Assembly (NCBI RefSeq): GCF_002946835.1
Contig: NZ_CP026652.1
Coordinates: 4,464,001 to 4,528,000, forward strand
Reading direction: 5' to 3'
Length of the DNA: 64,000 bases
Origin: Streptomyces dengpaensis
GTDB taxonomy: Bacteria; Actinomycetota; Actinomycetes; Streptomycetales; Streptomycetaceae
The notes below the pieces were generated by a model. That model had not been told where the DNA came from. It ran no database searches and saw only the letters and a list, made by a program, of their open reading frames with translations. Shown piece after piece: positions 24,125-32,058 of this stretch (position 1 is the stretch's first letter; each line of letters begins with the position of its first letter). Both the position numbers and the translations under genes were made by a program.

Positions 24125-24976
24125 ATGACGACGACGCTCGGACCGATCGAACTACCCGACTGGGCATGGGAACGCGCAGAGGTGCGTCAGGCTCTGCGCG
24201 CGCGGGACGTTGGCGCCGTGTTCCGGTACGTGCAGCAGTACGCCGGTGCCAGCCAGTCCCGCATCGCCACGGCAGCCGGGATGACGCAGGCCCGCGTCAA
24301 CGAGATCATCAACGGCCGCCGCGAGGTGTCCCGCCTCGACGTATACGAGCGGATCGCGGACGGCCTCCGTATGCCCGACGACGCCCGCCATCTGCTCGGC
24401 CTCGCCGCGAGCCGGGAGAAGCGTTCCGGGGGAGCCGCGTTCGACCTGGCCGCGTTCCCCGAGGTAGTGCGCGTCTATGCGGCGCAGAACTCGGCGGCCG
24501 AGGAAATCCAGCAGCAGGCCCGCGAGGCACAGGAGTTAGACGTCCTTGCCGTACGAGGCCTCGGCCTGATCGGGCTGAACGACAGCCTCCTGCGCGCCTG
24601 CCTGCCGCGCGAACAGGGAGGCAAGGGACTCCGCATCCGCGTGCTGCTCCTCGACCCCGATAGCGACGCCCTGGCCCAACGGGCGGCCGAGATCGGGGAG
24701 TCCGCCGAGGCCCTTGCTGGGGGCGTGCGGCTGGCCGAGGCTCGGCTACGGGAGCTTGCCGACTCGTCCAACATCGGCGTGTGGCGGTATCGCATGCTGC
24801 CTACTTGGCGGCTCATCCGCACGGACTCCACCATGTTCGTCAGCGCCTTCGACGCGGGGTGGGAAGGCCACGAGTCAGCGACGTACAAGGTGATGGAGAC
24901 ACCGCACGGCCCCCTGTACCGGGGCTTCCGCAGGATGTTCGAGGCGATCGTCGACGGCGCGCAGCGCACGGTCTGA
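24125..24976 (+). CDS. Xre-family regulator with C-terminal DUF5919-like domain
   Basis: A 283-residue protein. The N-terminal helix-turn-helix (YAGASQSRIATAAGMTQARVNEIINGRREVSRLDVYERIADGL) is a standard Xre fold. The C-terminal half (IRVLLLDPDSDALAQRAAEIGES...NIGVWRYRMLPTWRLIRTDSTMFVSAFD...) matches my picture of DUF5919, a ligand-sensing or phosphodiesterase-like fold attached to Xre domains in actinobacteria. The start at 24125 has a GGGGG tract ahead. The CYTH gene follows after 18 bases, so the two probably form a unit in which the regulator senses a nucleotide or phosphate signal. Confidence 0.78.
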   Translation: MTTTLGPIELPDWAWERAEVRQALRARDVGAVFRYVQQYAGASQSRIATAAGMTQARVNEIINGRREVSRLDVYERIADGLRMPDDARHLLGLAASREKRSGGAAFDLAAFPEVVRVYAAQNSAAEEIQQQAREAQELDVLAVRGLGLIGLNDSLLRACLPREQGGKGLRIRVLLLDPDSDALAQRAAEIGESAEALAGGVRLAEARLRELADSSNIGVWRYRMLPTWRLIRTDSTMFVSAFDAGWEGHESATYKVMETPHGPLYRGFRRMFEAIVDGAQRTV

Positions 24977-24994
24977 ACCGAGAGGGGAACCCTG

Positions 24995-25564
24995 GTGATC
25001 GAGGCGGAGTTGAAGGCCCGCGTTCACTCGCCCGAGGCGGTCATGCGACAGCTCGACGAGCGCGCCGAGGCCCGTGTCGAGGTGTACCAGGACACCTACT
25101 ACGACGACCCGTCGGGCAGCTTGGGCAAGCGGGACCAGGAGCTGCGGGTGCGGACCGTCCACGGCCGGAACGGTCTGCGGACCATGCTCACCTTCAAGGA
25201 CGCCACGGTCGACGAAGCTTCCGGCTCGAAGCCCGAGCACGAGACCAGGGTCACGGATCCACAGGAGGCGCACGCCATCCTGCAGGGCCTTGGCTACGTT
25301 CCGGCGATCGCCTTCGAGAAGCGGTGCCGCAACTACGACTTCGAGGCCCGCGGCCGGCAGATGCTCGCCACCCTCGTGCGCGTCCCCGAGATCGATGGGA
25401 CGTTCCTGGAAGTCGAGACGATCGTCGACGAGGACGACGTGGGCGCGGCCCTGGACGACGTCCGCGCGGTCCTCGCCGAGCTGGGCATTGGGCCGGAGGA
25501 TCTGACGCGGGCGACGTACACGGGCGCGGTCGCCGCGGAGCGCGGATACCCTCCAACCGCATAA
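24995..25564 (+). CDS. CYTH-domain protein (class IV adenylate cyclase / triphosphatase family)
   Basis: A 189-residue protein with the CYTH signature ExExK at the N-terminus (Glu3, Glu5, Lys7 in MIEAELKARV). Strand motifs follow: QDTYYDDP, QELRVRTV, LTFKD, FEKRCRNYDFEARG and FLEVETIV. The family folds into an eight-strand tunnel that binds triphosphate and metal, and acts as adenylate cyclase, thiamine triphosphatase or inorganic triphosphatase; sequence alone does not say which. GTG start after GAGAGGGG. Linked to the Xre-DUF5919 gene, it may make or remove that regulator's ligand. Confidence 0.85.
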   Translation: MIEAELKARVHSPEAVMRQLDERAEARVEVYQDTYYDDPSGSLGKRDQELRVRTVHGRNGLRTMLTFKDATVDEASGSKPEHETRVTDPQEAHAILQGLGYVPAIAFEKRCRNYDFEARGRQMLATLVRVPEIDGTFLEVETIVDEDDVGAALDDVRAVLAELGIGPEDLTRATYTGAVAAERGYPPTA

Positions 25565-25678
25565 GGGATGCGGTTGGCCGGGCCTGACTTGCTGTTCCTT
25601 GACCAGATGGCACGCCCTTGGCACGTCTCTCCGACTACTCCTGGTGCGGCAGCCTCCCCCTTGGGAGAGGCTGGGCTC

Positions 25679-25894
25679 ATGGCTTCCGTGATGCCCGTGA
25701 TCGTGTACCCACCCGGTGAGGACGGTGGCCGGCGTGTGCGGATGGACGGGGAGATCCTCGGCCGGGCGTACGGGCTGCGGGACATTGCGGAGTTCCTACG
25801 TCGGGCCGGGCTCGAGGATGTCGACGAGGCGTACGTCGAGGGGTCCGGGCTGATCGAGTGGCGCGGCGGCGGCCCGCAGGTGTGGGAACACTGA
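25679..25894 (+). CDS. small conserved hypothetical protein
   Basis: A 71-residue acidic protein (VMPVIVYPPGEDGGRRVRMDGEILGRAYGLRDIAEFLRRAGLEDVDEAYV). The ATG with GAGAGG ahead is preferred to a longer in-frame start. Short proteins of this type recur in Streptomyces integrative elements, but I know no function. A hairpin follows its stop. Confidence 0.6.
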   Translation: MASVMPVIVYPPGEDGGRRVRMDGEILGRAYGLRDIAEFLRRAGLEDVDEAYVEGSGLIEWRGGGPQVWEH

Positions 25895-25897
25895 AAG

Positions 25898-25932
25898 GCC
25901 CTGCTCGGTCGTGGTGACCGTGCAAGGGGCCG
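25898..25932. terminator. hairpin between convergent genes
   Basis: GGCCCTGCTCGGTC / GACCGTGCAAGGGGCC forms an imperfect stem with a short loop between the small hypothetical gene and the convergent toxin gene. It probably acts in both directions. Confidence 0.55.
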
Positions 25933-25970
25933 AACCGACTCACGCTACCGGCAGAGTCGTAGCGGACTAC

Positions 25971-26387
25971 TCAAGGTCGGAGCTGCCACTCGTGAAGCCC
26001 GTCAGGCATCAGCGACAAAAACCACGGGCCCTCGCCCCGGCGCGTGATCTCCTCCTCGATCGCACCCCAGTACCGGACGAAGCGAACCAGCATGTCCCAC
26101 CCGTTGAGGTCGCGTTTGTCGCCGATACGGATCACCCTCAGCTTGTGCTCGATGATGAGTTCCCGCTCGCCCGGGCGCGTGCGCATCTTCCCGTCCCGCC
26201 CGAGGGCGACCAGGCCCTTGCTCGCGACGATCGGTATCCACTCCGGGTCCTTCGCACCGAGCGGAACCTCCGGGATCAGCACATGCCCCGTGTGGATGGT
26301 GTCACGGCGCGCGATGGTCAGCGCTTTCCCGACACCGAGGACGCTCTCGTCAGCGAAGAAGCGTTCTTCCCCCGCCCGTGCCGCCAC
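25971..26387 (-). CDS. PIN-like (VapC45-type) toxin
   Basis: A 138-residue protein of the VapC45-like PIN group: RFFADESVLG supplies Asp13/Glu14, KDPEWIPIVASKGLVALGRDGK supplies Asp48 and Asp65, and the terminal helices follow. These acidic residues would bind Mg2+ for RNA cleavage. The usual LTRD is here ALGRD, still with Asp. The partner gene ends six bases upstream and encodes a DUF433-type antitoxin, so both form a type II toxin-antitoxin operon that probably stabilises the element. Confidence 0.82.
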   Translation of the reverse strand: MAARAGEERFFADESVLGVGKALTIARRDTIHTGHVLIPEVPLGAKDPEWIPIVASKGLVALGRDGKMRTRPGERELIIEHKLRVIRIGDKRDLNGWDMLVRFVRYWGAIEEEITRRGEGPWFLSLMPDGLHEWQLRP

Positions 26388-26393
26388 AATCGA

Positions 26394-27125
26394 TCAACCT
26401 GCCAGCGAGTTCTCGTAGTCCACCGCCGCACGCACCTGCCCCGGAGAGAGGTCGTACCAGTCCGCAATTACGTCCACGTCGTCCCCGGCCCTGACCATCT
26501 GCGCCAGGATCTCCGTCGGCACCGACCTGACCACCGGCACACCAGAACGCCTCTCCGGGTCGATGACGACAGCCCGGTCGTTCCGGTATGGGTACAGGCG
26601 CGCGGCGATCTTCACCGGGGACGTGTGCCCCAACTCGTCCGTGACCCGCTCGAATTCGACCGACTCGAAGAACGTCTCGGCGGCCGGCGACAGCCGCAGT
26701 TGCCCGCTCCGTGCCTCGACCACGATCCGCAGCCCTGCGTCCAGGCCGACTTCCTCCTGAGCCTCGTACACCAGGTTCCGACCCTGGTCCACCCAAGGCC
26801 GGACGTGCGCCAGTGGGTACTTCGTGCCGAAACGACGTTTCAGGGCCTGGACGATCGGCCGCATTCGCGACATCGGCACGCCAGCATTTCGGTATACCGA
26901 CAGCAGGCTTGTCTCGACGAACTCACCCCAGGTGACCAGTGGAGAGCCGGTCGCTGATTCCCGGATGATGGGCGGGTAATTCTTTCCGACCCGGGTGTAG
27001 CCGTCGATCCAGCGCAGGGCGGTGCCGGGTGTGAGCCTCAGCAGCCGGTCTACCTGCCGCATGTCGTAGACGGCTCGCTCCAGATACGCGATGGCCACGG
27101 CTTTCCCCCCTTCGCCGATCGTCAT
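26394..27125 (-). CDS. DUF433 (VapB45-type) antitoxin
   Basis: A 243-residue protein. Residues 10-75 are an N-terminal MerR-like DNA-binding part (AYLERAVYDMRQVDRLLRLTPGTALRWIDGY). The middle is beta-rich. The C-terminal 55 residues are a DUF433 domain (VPTEILAQMVRAGDDVDVIADWYDLSPGQVRAAVDYENS), the standard partner of VapC45-type PIN toxins. It starts with ATG after GGCAGGT and precedes the toxin by six bases, the usual antitoxin-first order. It likely represses its own operon. Confidence 0.82.
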   Translation of the reverse strand: MTIGEGGKAVAIAYLERAVYDMRQVDRLLRLTPGTALRWIDGYTRVGKNYPPIIRESATGSPLVTWGEFVETSLLSVYRNAGVPMSRMRPIVQALKRRFGTKYPLAHVRPWVDQGRNLVYEAQEEVGLDAGLRIVVEARSGQLRLSPAAETFFESVEFERVTDELGHTSPVKIAARLYPYRNDRAVVIDPERRSGVPVVRSVPTEILAQMVRAGDDVDVIADWYDLSPGQVRAAVDYENSLAG

Positions 27126-27289
27126 GTCTACCTGCCAACGAGTCTCAACGTCCGACGTTCTTCCCGCCAGAGTGCCCCGTGTTCCCGGATCGTTACCAAT
27201 GGCTGTGTGGTGCGCCTTCAGTTGTACCCGCCCGGCCTACGCGCCGCGATACTGCCCCCGGCCAGTCGTCGGGGGCGGCCGCTGTGGGG

Positions 27290-27514
27290 TCAGCGGGTGC
27301 CGTTGTCGTAAGTGCGCCGCCAGGCGTTGTGCGCCCGCCGGCCGACGCGCAGCCGAAGCTTGCGACCGTGGCACCGCGGGCACGTCCGCACCTTCCGGAA
27401 TCGCTCGATCTCGCCCGCGCCAGCGCACTTCCGGCACGGCGCGAACGGCCGGACGGCGCACAACACTGCGTAGCCGCCGAACCAGAGTATGAGCGCGGCC
27501 ATAGCAAGCCACAT
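27290..27514 (-). CDS. membrane-anchored DnaJ-type zinc-finger protein
   Basis: A 74-residue protein: one N-terminal membrane helix (LAMAALILWFGGYAVLCAV), then CRKCAGAGEIERF and CPRCHGRKLRLRVGRRA, two CxxCxGxG-like knuckles as in DnaJ. The end is basic. Short proteins of this form accompany TraB genes in Streptomyces integrative elements; function is unknown. It follows the traB 3' end after the GTGCTAGG repeat cluster and may be the last transfer gene. Confidence 0.7.
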   Translation of the reverse strand: MWLAMAALILWFGGYAVLCAVRPFAPCRKCAGAGEIERFRKVRTCPRCHGRKLRLRVGRRAHNAWRRTYDNGTR

Positions 27515-27562
27515 GGGGTGTCTCCTCCTGCTGAGGCGAGTGTTTCCCGTTTCCCGGGCCCC

Positions 27563-27653
27563 TGCTGCTAGGCGCTAGGTAGCAGGCCAGGGGCGTGATT
27601 TGGTGCTAGCGGGGGTGCTAGGCCTAGCAGGGCGGGGTGCTAGGCCTAGCACC
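27563..27653. repeat. GTGCTAGG octamer cluster; candidate clt/TRS site for TraB
   Basis: Within 91 bp there are about seven GTGCTAGG-like octamers in both orientations. They include the perfect palindromes TGCTAGGCCTAGCA (27616-27629) and GGTGCTAGGCCTAGCACC (27636-27653), with centres 22 bp apart. They begin 10 bases beyond the traB stop. In Streptomyces plasmids the cis-acting transfer locus (clt) consists of repeated 8-bp TraB recognition sequences beside traB, so this is the natural candidate here. A regulatory role for the next gene is an alternative. Confidence 0.55.
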
Positions 27654-27663
27654 GGTGCGAGCG

Positions 27664-29829
27664 TCAGGCCGCAGCCCTGTCGGCGTCACGACGAGTGAGA
27701 GCGGCAGCGATGTCGGCGCGCTTGATCCCGCGCTTCGTGGTCTTCTCGCCCTCGTCGGTCGTGCCCCACACGTCGGTCGTGGTGATGCCCCAGGGGCGCA
27801 GCGCAGGCGCCACGCTCGCGGTGCTCCACTCGCCGTAGACATCCGGCCAGCACTCCGCGAGGCGGGCGGCGAGGCGCTCGCACCACAGCTGCTCCTCGTC
27901 GGCGTGGAACACCTTCAGGGAGTCGCCGAGGACGTCCATGCCCTTGCGCTCCGTTGGGCCCTCGCCGATGGCGTGGCCGGTGATGTTCCCATACGCCTCG
28001 CGCAGCTGCCGGGCCCGGGCGACGACGCCCTCGGCGGCCGGTCCGTCGACGAACGCGGACGCGGCGATGACCGGGTCGTCGCCCTCGCCGGACATCCAGC
28101 AGATACCGCGGTCCGAGCGGGAGAACATCGTCGCGCGGACGCCGGACTTGTACGCGCCGGTGCCAAGGACCATGTCGTTCGCGGTGTGGCTCATGACCTT
28201 CAGACAGAACCGCAGGATGGCGTTCGCACTGATGCCGGGCGGCAGGCTCTTGGCGTCCGGGCGCTGAGTGGCGAAGATGCCGATGATGCCGAGGGCCGGG
28301 CCGCGCTTGGCGATGTCCGTGCAGATGGACTCCAGCTCCGCGCCGTACTTCTCGTGCTCGAAGGGGACCTGGCACTCGTCGAAGCCCACGACGATCGGGT
28401 GCAGGCCGAGGCTCCTGTCGCTTGCCAGGGCCGGGGTCACCTTCGACTCGGGGCAGCGGGACTTGGGCAGGCTGCGGATCACCTTGGCCCGCCGCCGCAG
28501 CTCCTCCTTCAGCTCCCGCATCGCGTGCAGAACGTACAGGAGGTCCTCGTCCTCCTCGCCGGACCGGTAGCGGTGGCAGACGGGCTCCAGCGGGCCGAGG
28601 TCGCCCGTGCCCTTGAAGTCGAACCCGAGGACGGATGCACGGGAATCGAGGGCGGCGATGAGCAGCAGCAGGCGCAGCAGGAACGTCTTGCCCATGCGGG
28701 GGACGGAGCCGATGACGACCGAGACGAACATGAGGCATACGACGATTTCCCGCATCCGCTGGTCGTTGCCGAACACCACGGGCTTGAACAGGTCGACCTC
28801 GCCCTCCTTCAGCAGCGGCCACGGCGGCTTCGTGGTCTCGTTCATGGGCTTGTCGCCCACCCACAGGATCAGTCGGCCCTCGTGCTCCTCCGGGTCGCCG
28901 GACGGCCACACGCAGCCGAGCTTGCGACGCAGCCCGGAGGCGAGGGCCTGGCGCTCCTCCATCACGTCCTCGGGCACCACGCCGTACGGCAGATCGAGGT
29001 CCGCCCGGTAGCCGGGGCCGTCGCGGGTGATCTCGCTGGTGAAGCGCATGCCGTTCATGTCGCCGCCCTTCTTGACGGCGGCCGAGATCTTCGCGTTGCC
29101 GATCGAGTCGAGGGCGCGCAGCACGATCGTGCCGGTGAGCTTCTGCAGCTCGGTGCGCATGACCGCGGGGCCGATGACCGGGGCGTCGGGCTGCTGGCCG
29201 AGGACGCCGAGGGAGAGGATCCCGCCGGCGGCGAAGGCGTACAGGTAGGCGGGCGCCATGACGTACAGCCACAGGGCGAAGCCGAGGCCGAACACCGCAG
29301 CGACGATGGTGACGAAACCGCGCAGCCGTACGCGTCCGGCCCGCAGGCGGGCGAGGCGCATGTACTCCTCGACGTCCTCGTGCCGCACAGCCCAGTCCCG
29401 CAGGGGCGCGGCCTCGCGGTCCCAGATCCATCGGCCCGTCTCACGTACGAAGCGGGCGGTGCCGCGCGGCGCCATCATCGTCAACTGGACGCTGTACCAG
29501 GGGACGCGGAGCCCGTGGTACAGGCTGGCGTACCCGGCGTGGCCGGACGCGCGCGACACGGTGGCGGTGAAGTCGCTGCGAGAGCGCAGCCACGACGCGA
29601 GGATCGGGCGGCGCTTCTCGGTACGTACCCCGGGCTCGGGGAGGGCCGGATTGTCGACGGGTACGGGGGCGCCTTGCTCGCCCTCGGAGGCTGGTCCGGT
29701 GTCGATCGTGGCGGCCGACGGAACCCCGGCGGGGGGCGGGGCGGTGGTGGGGGTACCCGGCGTTCCGGGTACGGCGGGTACGGGTGTACTCGTGCCCGGG
29801 TCTTGGGCGGGTACGACGGTGTGCGTCAT
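27664..29829 (-). CDS. traB: TraB/FtsK-like conjugative DNA translocase
   Basis: A 721-residue motor for transfer of double-stranded DNA between hyphae. A Pro/Thr-rich tail (1-70) precedes two membrane helices (about 171-210). An FtsK/SpoIIIE-type ATPase follows with Walker A GSVPRMGKT (374-382) and Walker B IVVGFDEC (479-486). FATQRPDAKSLPPGISANAILRF is the conserved FtsK-like arginine-finger region, and the C-terminal winged helix would read the recognition octamers. The ATG at 29829 is preferred; a longer in-frame start would cross the next gene. It is the largest gene of the transfer operon and the octamer cluster lies right after it. Confidence 0.9.
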   Translation of the reverse strand: MTHTVVPAQDPGTSTPVPAVPGTPGTPTTAPPPAGVPSAATIDTGPASEGEQGAPVPVDNPALPEPGVRTEKRRPILASWLRSRSDFTATVSRASGHAGYASLYHGLRVPWYSVQLTMMAPRGTARFVRETGRWIWDREAAPLRDWAVRHEDVEEYMRLARLRAGRVRLRGFVTIVAAVFGLGFALWLYVMAPAYLYAFAAGGILSLGVLGQQPDAPVIGPAVMRTELQKLTGTIVLRALDSIGNAKISAAVKKGGDMNGMRFTSEITRDGPGYRADLDLPYGVVPEDVMEERQALASGLRRKLGCVWPSGDPEEHEGRLILWVGDKPMNETTKPPWPLLKEGEVDLFKPVVFGNDQRMREIVVCLMFVSVVIGSVPRMGKTFLLRLLLLIAALDSRASVLGFDFKGTGDLGPLEPVCHRYRSGEEDEDLLYVLHAMRELKEELRRRAKVIRSLPKSRCPESKVTPALASDRSLGLHPIVVGFDECQVPFEHEKYGAELESICTDIAKRGPALGIIGIFATQRPDAKSLPPGISANAILRFCLKVMSHTANDMVLGTGAYKSGVRATMFSRSDRGICWMSGEGDDPVIAASAFVDGPAAEGVVARARQLREAYGNITGHAIGEGPTERKGMDVLGDSLKVFHADEEQLWCERLAARLAECWPDVYGEWSTASVAPALRPWGITTTDVWGTTDEGEKTTKRGIKRADIAAALTRRDADRAAA

Positions 29830-29914
29830 GCTGATCTTCCCTGGGTCTCGATGGGGCTCTGGGACACGGGGCGGCCGAGGTACCTGTGCCGGGTATGGCC
29901 GCCCCGTGGCGGAA

Positions 29915-30091
29915 CTACTTCTTGCGCTTGCCGTCCTCGCGCTTCTGCGCCTGCTCGCGGATGCGGTCCACGCGGTTCTCCAAGGCCTTGACAGACTTGC
30001 CGCGGGCCTGGCGGCGTTGGATGCGGGCGCCGAGGGCGACGACGCGGAGGATCTCGCCAACGTTGTGCGGGTCCTTGTCGGTGAACGCCAT
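29915..30091 (-). CDS. small basic transfer-operon protein
   Basis: A 58-residue protein not long enough for most gene callers. MAFTDKDPHNVGEILRVVAL, then a highly basic helix (RIQRRQARGKSVKALENR) and a charged end. It sits two bases after the 107-residue membrane-protein gene, and traB follows 85 bases later. Its placement between Spd-like genes and traB supports it being real. Function is unknown, perhaps DNA or TraB binding. Confidence 0.65.
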   Translation of the reverse strand: MAFTDKDPHNVGEILRVVALGARIQRRQARGKSVKALENRVDRIREQAQKREDGKRKK

Positions 30092-30093
30092 GG

Positions 30094-30417
30094 TCAGTGC
30101 CCCTTCTGGTAGTCACGGAACATCGAGCGCAGGACGAGGACGCAGATCGTGAGGGCGACCACCGCCAGGGCGAGGACCGCAGCGAGGATCGCGAAGCCGA
30201 AGACGACGAACGCGATGGCGACGGCGAGCACGGTCAGGGCGAGGACGCCGAGGCATCCGCCCGCGATGTATGCGCCCCACGGGTGGGCCTTGATGGGCTG
30301 CAACGGCTGCGTTGCCTGATGGGCAACGGAGGCCGGGCCGTGCTGGATCGGCGCGACGTACATGGGGTTTCCGGCGAGGTCGTAGCCGATCTGCTGCCGC
30401 TGTACGGGCTCGGTCAC
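30094..30417 (-). CDS. Spd-like membrane protein
   Basis: A 107-residue protein with a polar N-terminus (EPVQRQQIGYDLAGNPMYVAP) and a long hydrophobic block (WGAYIAGGCLGVLALTVLAVAIAFVVFGFAILAAVLALAVVALTICVLVL) forming two to three membrane helices. Spread (Spd) proteins of streptomycete plasmids look like this and help plasmid movement along septated mycelium. The GTG overlaps the preceding stop (GTGA). Confidence 0.72.
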   Translation of the reverse strand: MTEPVQRQQIGYDLAGNPMYVAPIQHGPASVAHQATQPLQPIKAHPWGAYIAGGCLGVLALTVLAVAIAFVVFGFAILAAVLALAVVALTICVLVLRSMFRDYQKGH

Positions 30418-30590
30418 TTCACCCACCTCCGGACGCGGCGGGTGATGCGCGGCCAGAGGATGACGCCAGCGGCGAACGCGAGGACGGGGGGCTGCGAGGC
30501 GGCCAACGTGGTGGCGGCCAGGACGATGCCGAAGAGCGGCGGGACGGCGACGAGGATGGCGAGGACGACGCCGAACAGGATGCGCATCAT
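30414..30590 (-). CDS. small Spd-like membrane protein
   Basis: A 58-residue protein, MMRILFGVVLAILVAVPPLFGIVLAATTLAASQPP..., with two membrane helices and a basic end (RITRRVRRWVK). It overlaps the upstream gene (ATGA) and the downstream gene (GTGA) by four bases each, so it is firmly embedded in the operon despite its size. A probable spread protein. Confidence 0.72.
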   Translation of the reverse strand: MMRILFGVVLAILVAVPPLFGIVLAATTLAASQPPVLAFAAGVILWPRITRRVRRWVK

Positions 30591-31684
30591 GCGTATCCAC
30601 CTTCCATCTCGGTCTTCTTCGCGGCCCTGGAGAGGGCGGTGCGGATGTACGGCTCGGTGACGACCAGGCGCCGATGTTGGGCGATGTGGTCGGCGATGTC
30701 CCTGGGTGATGCGCTCGCCCCGAGGACCGATGCGGCCTCGGCTACGGCGCCCGCCATGTCGAGCGGTTCCAGCTCTCTGACCTGGTGCGCATCAGCCGTA
30801 TCAGGTCGATGCGCCTCGTACTCCGGTGCCCGGTGGCCGAGGACCAGGGCGACCGCGACAGGGTCGACTGGCACGCCGTAGGTGCCCAGGAGCGCGGCGA
30901 GTTCGGCGGGGGGCGCATCAGGTCGCGCATCGTGTGCGAGGCGGATCGCATCCGCCGGGTCCATGTCGGCGAACCGCTCGCGCAGCACCTCGGTCGCGGA
31001 GACCTGTCGGGGCCGTTCGACGGGACTGACCGACGGGCTGTCGGTCTGTCCGCCGTACATGGATGCGAGGGCCGCATCAGCTCCCGCGCGGAGCCGGACG
31101 CGCTGCACGTCGACCAGCTCGGCGCCGAGGACCTGGTCTCCGCGGCCGACCACCTTGGCCAGGCTCCAGCTCTTGCGCAGTGCGGCCTGCCGCGCTTTCT
31201 CGTCGGGGTGGCCCTCGGAGACGGCCCGCTGGTAGGCGAGCTGCTGCACGGCGTCCGCGTTGCGGCGCTGCGCCTCAGCGTCCACACCGGTGCGGTAGAT
31301 GACGATGCGGCGGGCGATCAGGCCGAGGCCCTCGGCGGCGCCCGACATGGCCAGCGGGGTCATGCCGTACACGGCGGCCTCGGTGACGCTGCTCGCGAGG
31401 GACAGGCCGGTGAGGCAGGCGGCGAGCGGGGCGAGCCACAGTCCGCCGCGTACCCACGTGGGCGAGGGCTGGCCGAGCATGGTGAGGCCGAGCATGGTCA
31501 GGGCGAGGATGAGGGTGAGGCCTTCGCCTGCGGCGACGACGCCGATGGCGGTGGCCTTGCGGTGGAACTCGGAGACGACGTTGGAGAAGGTGCCGATGGC
31601 GCCGGCCGCGCCGACGGCGACCATGACGAGGGCGGCGGCGCCGAGGACGATCGCCTGGCCCTTGGTGAGGCGGCGGGTGGTCAC
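30587..31684 (-). CDS. SpdB2-like conjugal membrane protein
   Basis: A 365-residue protein. Four membrane helices fill residues 8-135 (GQAIVLGAAALVMVAVGAAGAIGTF; AIGVVAAGEGLTLILALTML; GGLWLAPLAACLTGLSLAS; YGMTPLAMSGAAEGLGLIARRIVIY). The C-terminal cytosolic part is helical, acidic and basic by turns, ending in a small winged-helix-like segment (SPRDIADHIAQHRRLVVTEPYIRTALSRA). This layout is found in AICE transfer operons next to traB. The GTG start overlaps the preceding stop. Confidence 0.75.
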   Translation of the reverse strand: MTTRRLTKGQAIVLGAAALVMVAVGAAGAIGTFSNVVSEFHRKATAIGVVAAGEGLTLILALTMLGLTMLGQPSPTWVRGGLWLAPLAACLTGLSLASSVTEAAVYGMTPLAMSGAAEGLGLIARRIVIYRTGVDAEAQRRNADAVQQLAYQRAVSEGHPDEKARQAALRKSWSLAKVVGRGDQVLGAELVDVQRVRLRAGADAALASMYGGQTDSPSVSPVERPRQVSATEVLRERFADMDPADAIRLAHDARPDAPPAELAALLGTYGVPVDPVAVALVLGHRAPEYEAHRPDTADAHQVRELEPLDMAGAVAEAASVLGASASPRDIADHIAQHRRLVVTEPYIRTALSRAAKKTEMEGGYA

Positions 31685-32058
31685 TGGCCACCTCCGTCGA
31701 GGATCGCGTCCAGCTGGTCGGCAAGGGTGCGCAGTTGGTCGGAGTACGCGTCGAGGGCGGCCGCGAGGCTGTAGAGGCCGGTGGGGTCGAGGGTCTCGCC
31801 GAGCGGGTGGACCGAGACGCCGGGCGTCGGGCCGCCGAGGCCGGGGGAGGCGGTGGTGGCGTGCGGCGACTGGACCAGGCCCGCGGCGAGCAGGACGACG
31901 TACCGGAAGTTGAGGGTGTGTTCCGGGCTGCTGTGGATGATGTCGGCGTACTCGGTGAGCGGGTCGTGGTGGCTGTGTCCGGAGCACCATGCGGGCTCGG
32001 GGATCGTCACGTTGCCGCGGTCGACGGTGGCGAGGGTGACGGTGCGGGGCGCGGTCAC
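31681..32058 (-). CDS. DUF6907 protein
   Basis: A 125-residue protein. The N-terminal patch PEPAWCSGHSHHDPLTEYADIIHSSPEHTL (Cys/His cluster) and the C-terminal helix LYSLAAALDAYSDQLRTLADQLDAIL are diagnostic of DUF6907. The family is abundant in Streptomyces mobile elements; function is unknown, possibly metal binding. It is overlapped at both ends by neighbours (four-base overlaps). Confidence 0.78.
   Translation of the reverse strand: MTAPRTVTLATVDRGNVTIPEPAWCSGHSHHDPLTEYADIIHSSPEHTLNFRYVVLLAAGLVQSPHATTASPGLGGPTPGVSVHPLGETLDPTGLYSLAAALDAYSDQLRTLADQLDAILDGGGQ

Noticed and set aside
25911..26957. A 348-codon plus-strand frame opposite the toxin-antitoxin genes
   Set aside because: The translation is rich in Arg/Pro/His with no domain. 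The opposite strand carries the PIN and DUF433 proteins.
27637..29991. A 784-codon plus-strand frame opposite traB
   Set aside because: An antisense shadow with no domain; the minus strand encodes an FtsK-type ATPase with Walker motifs.
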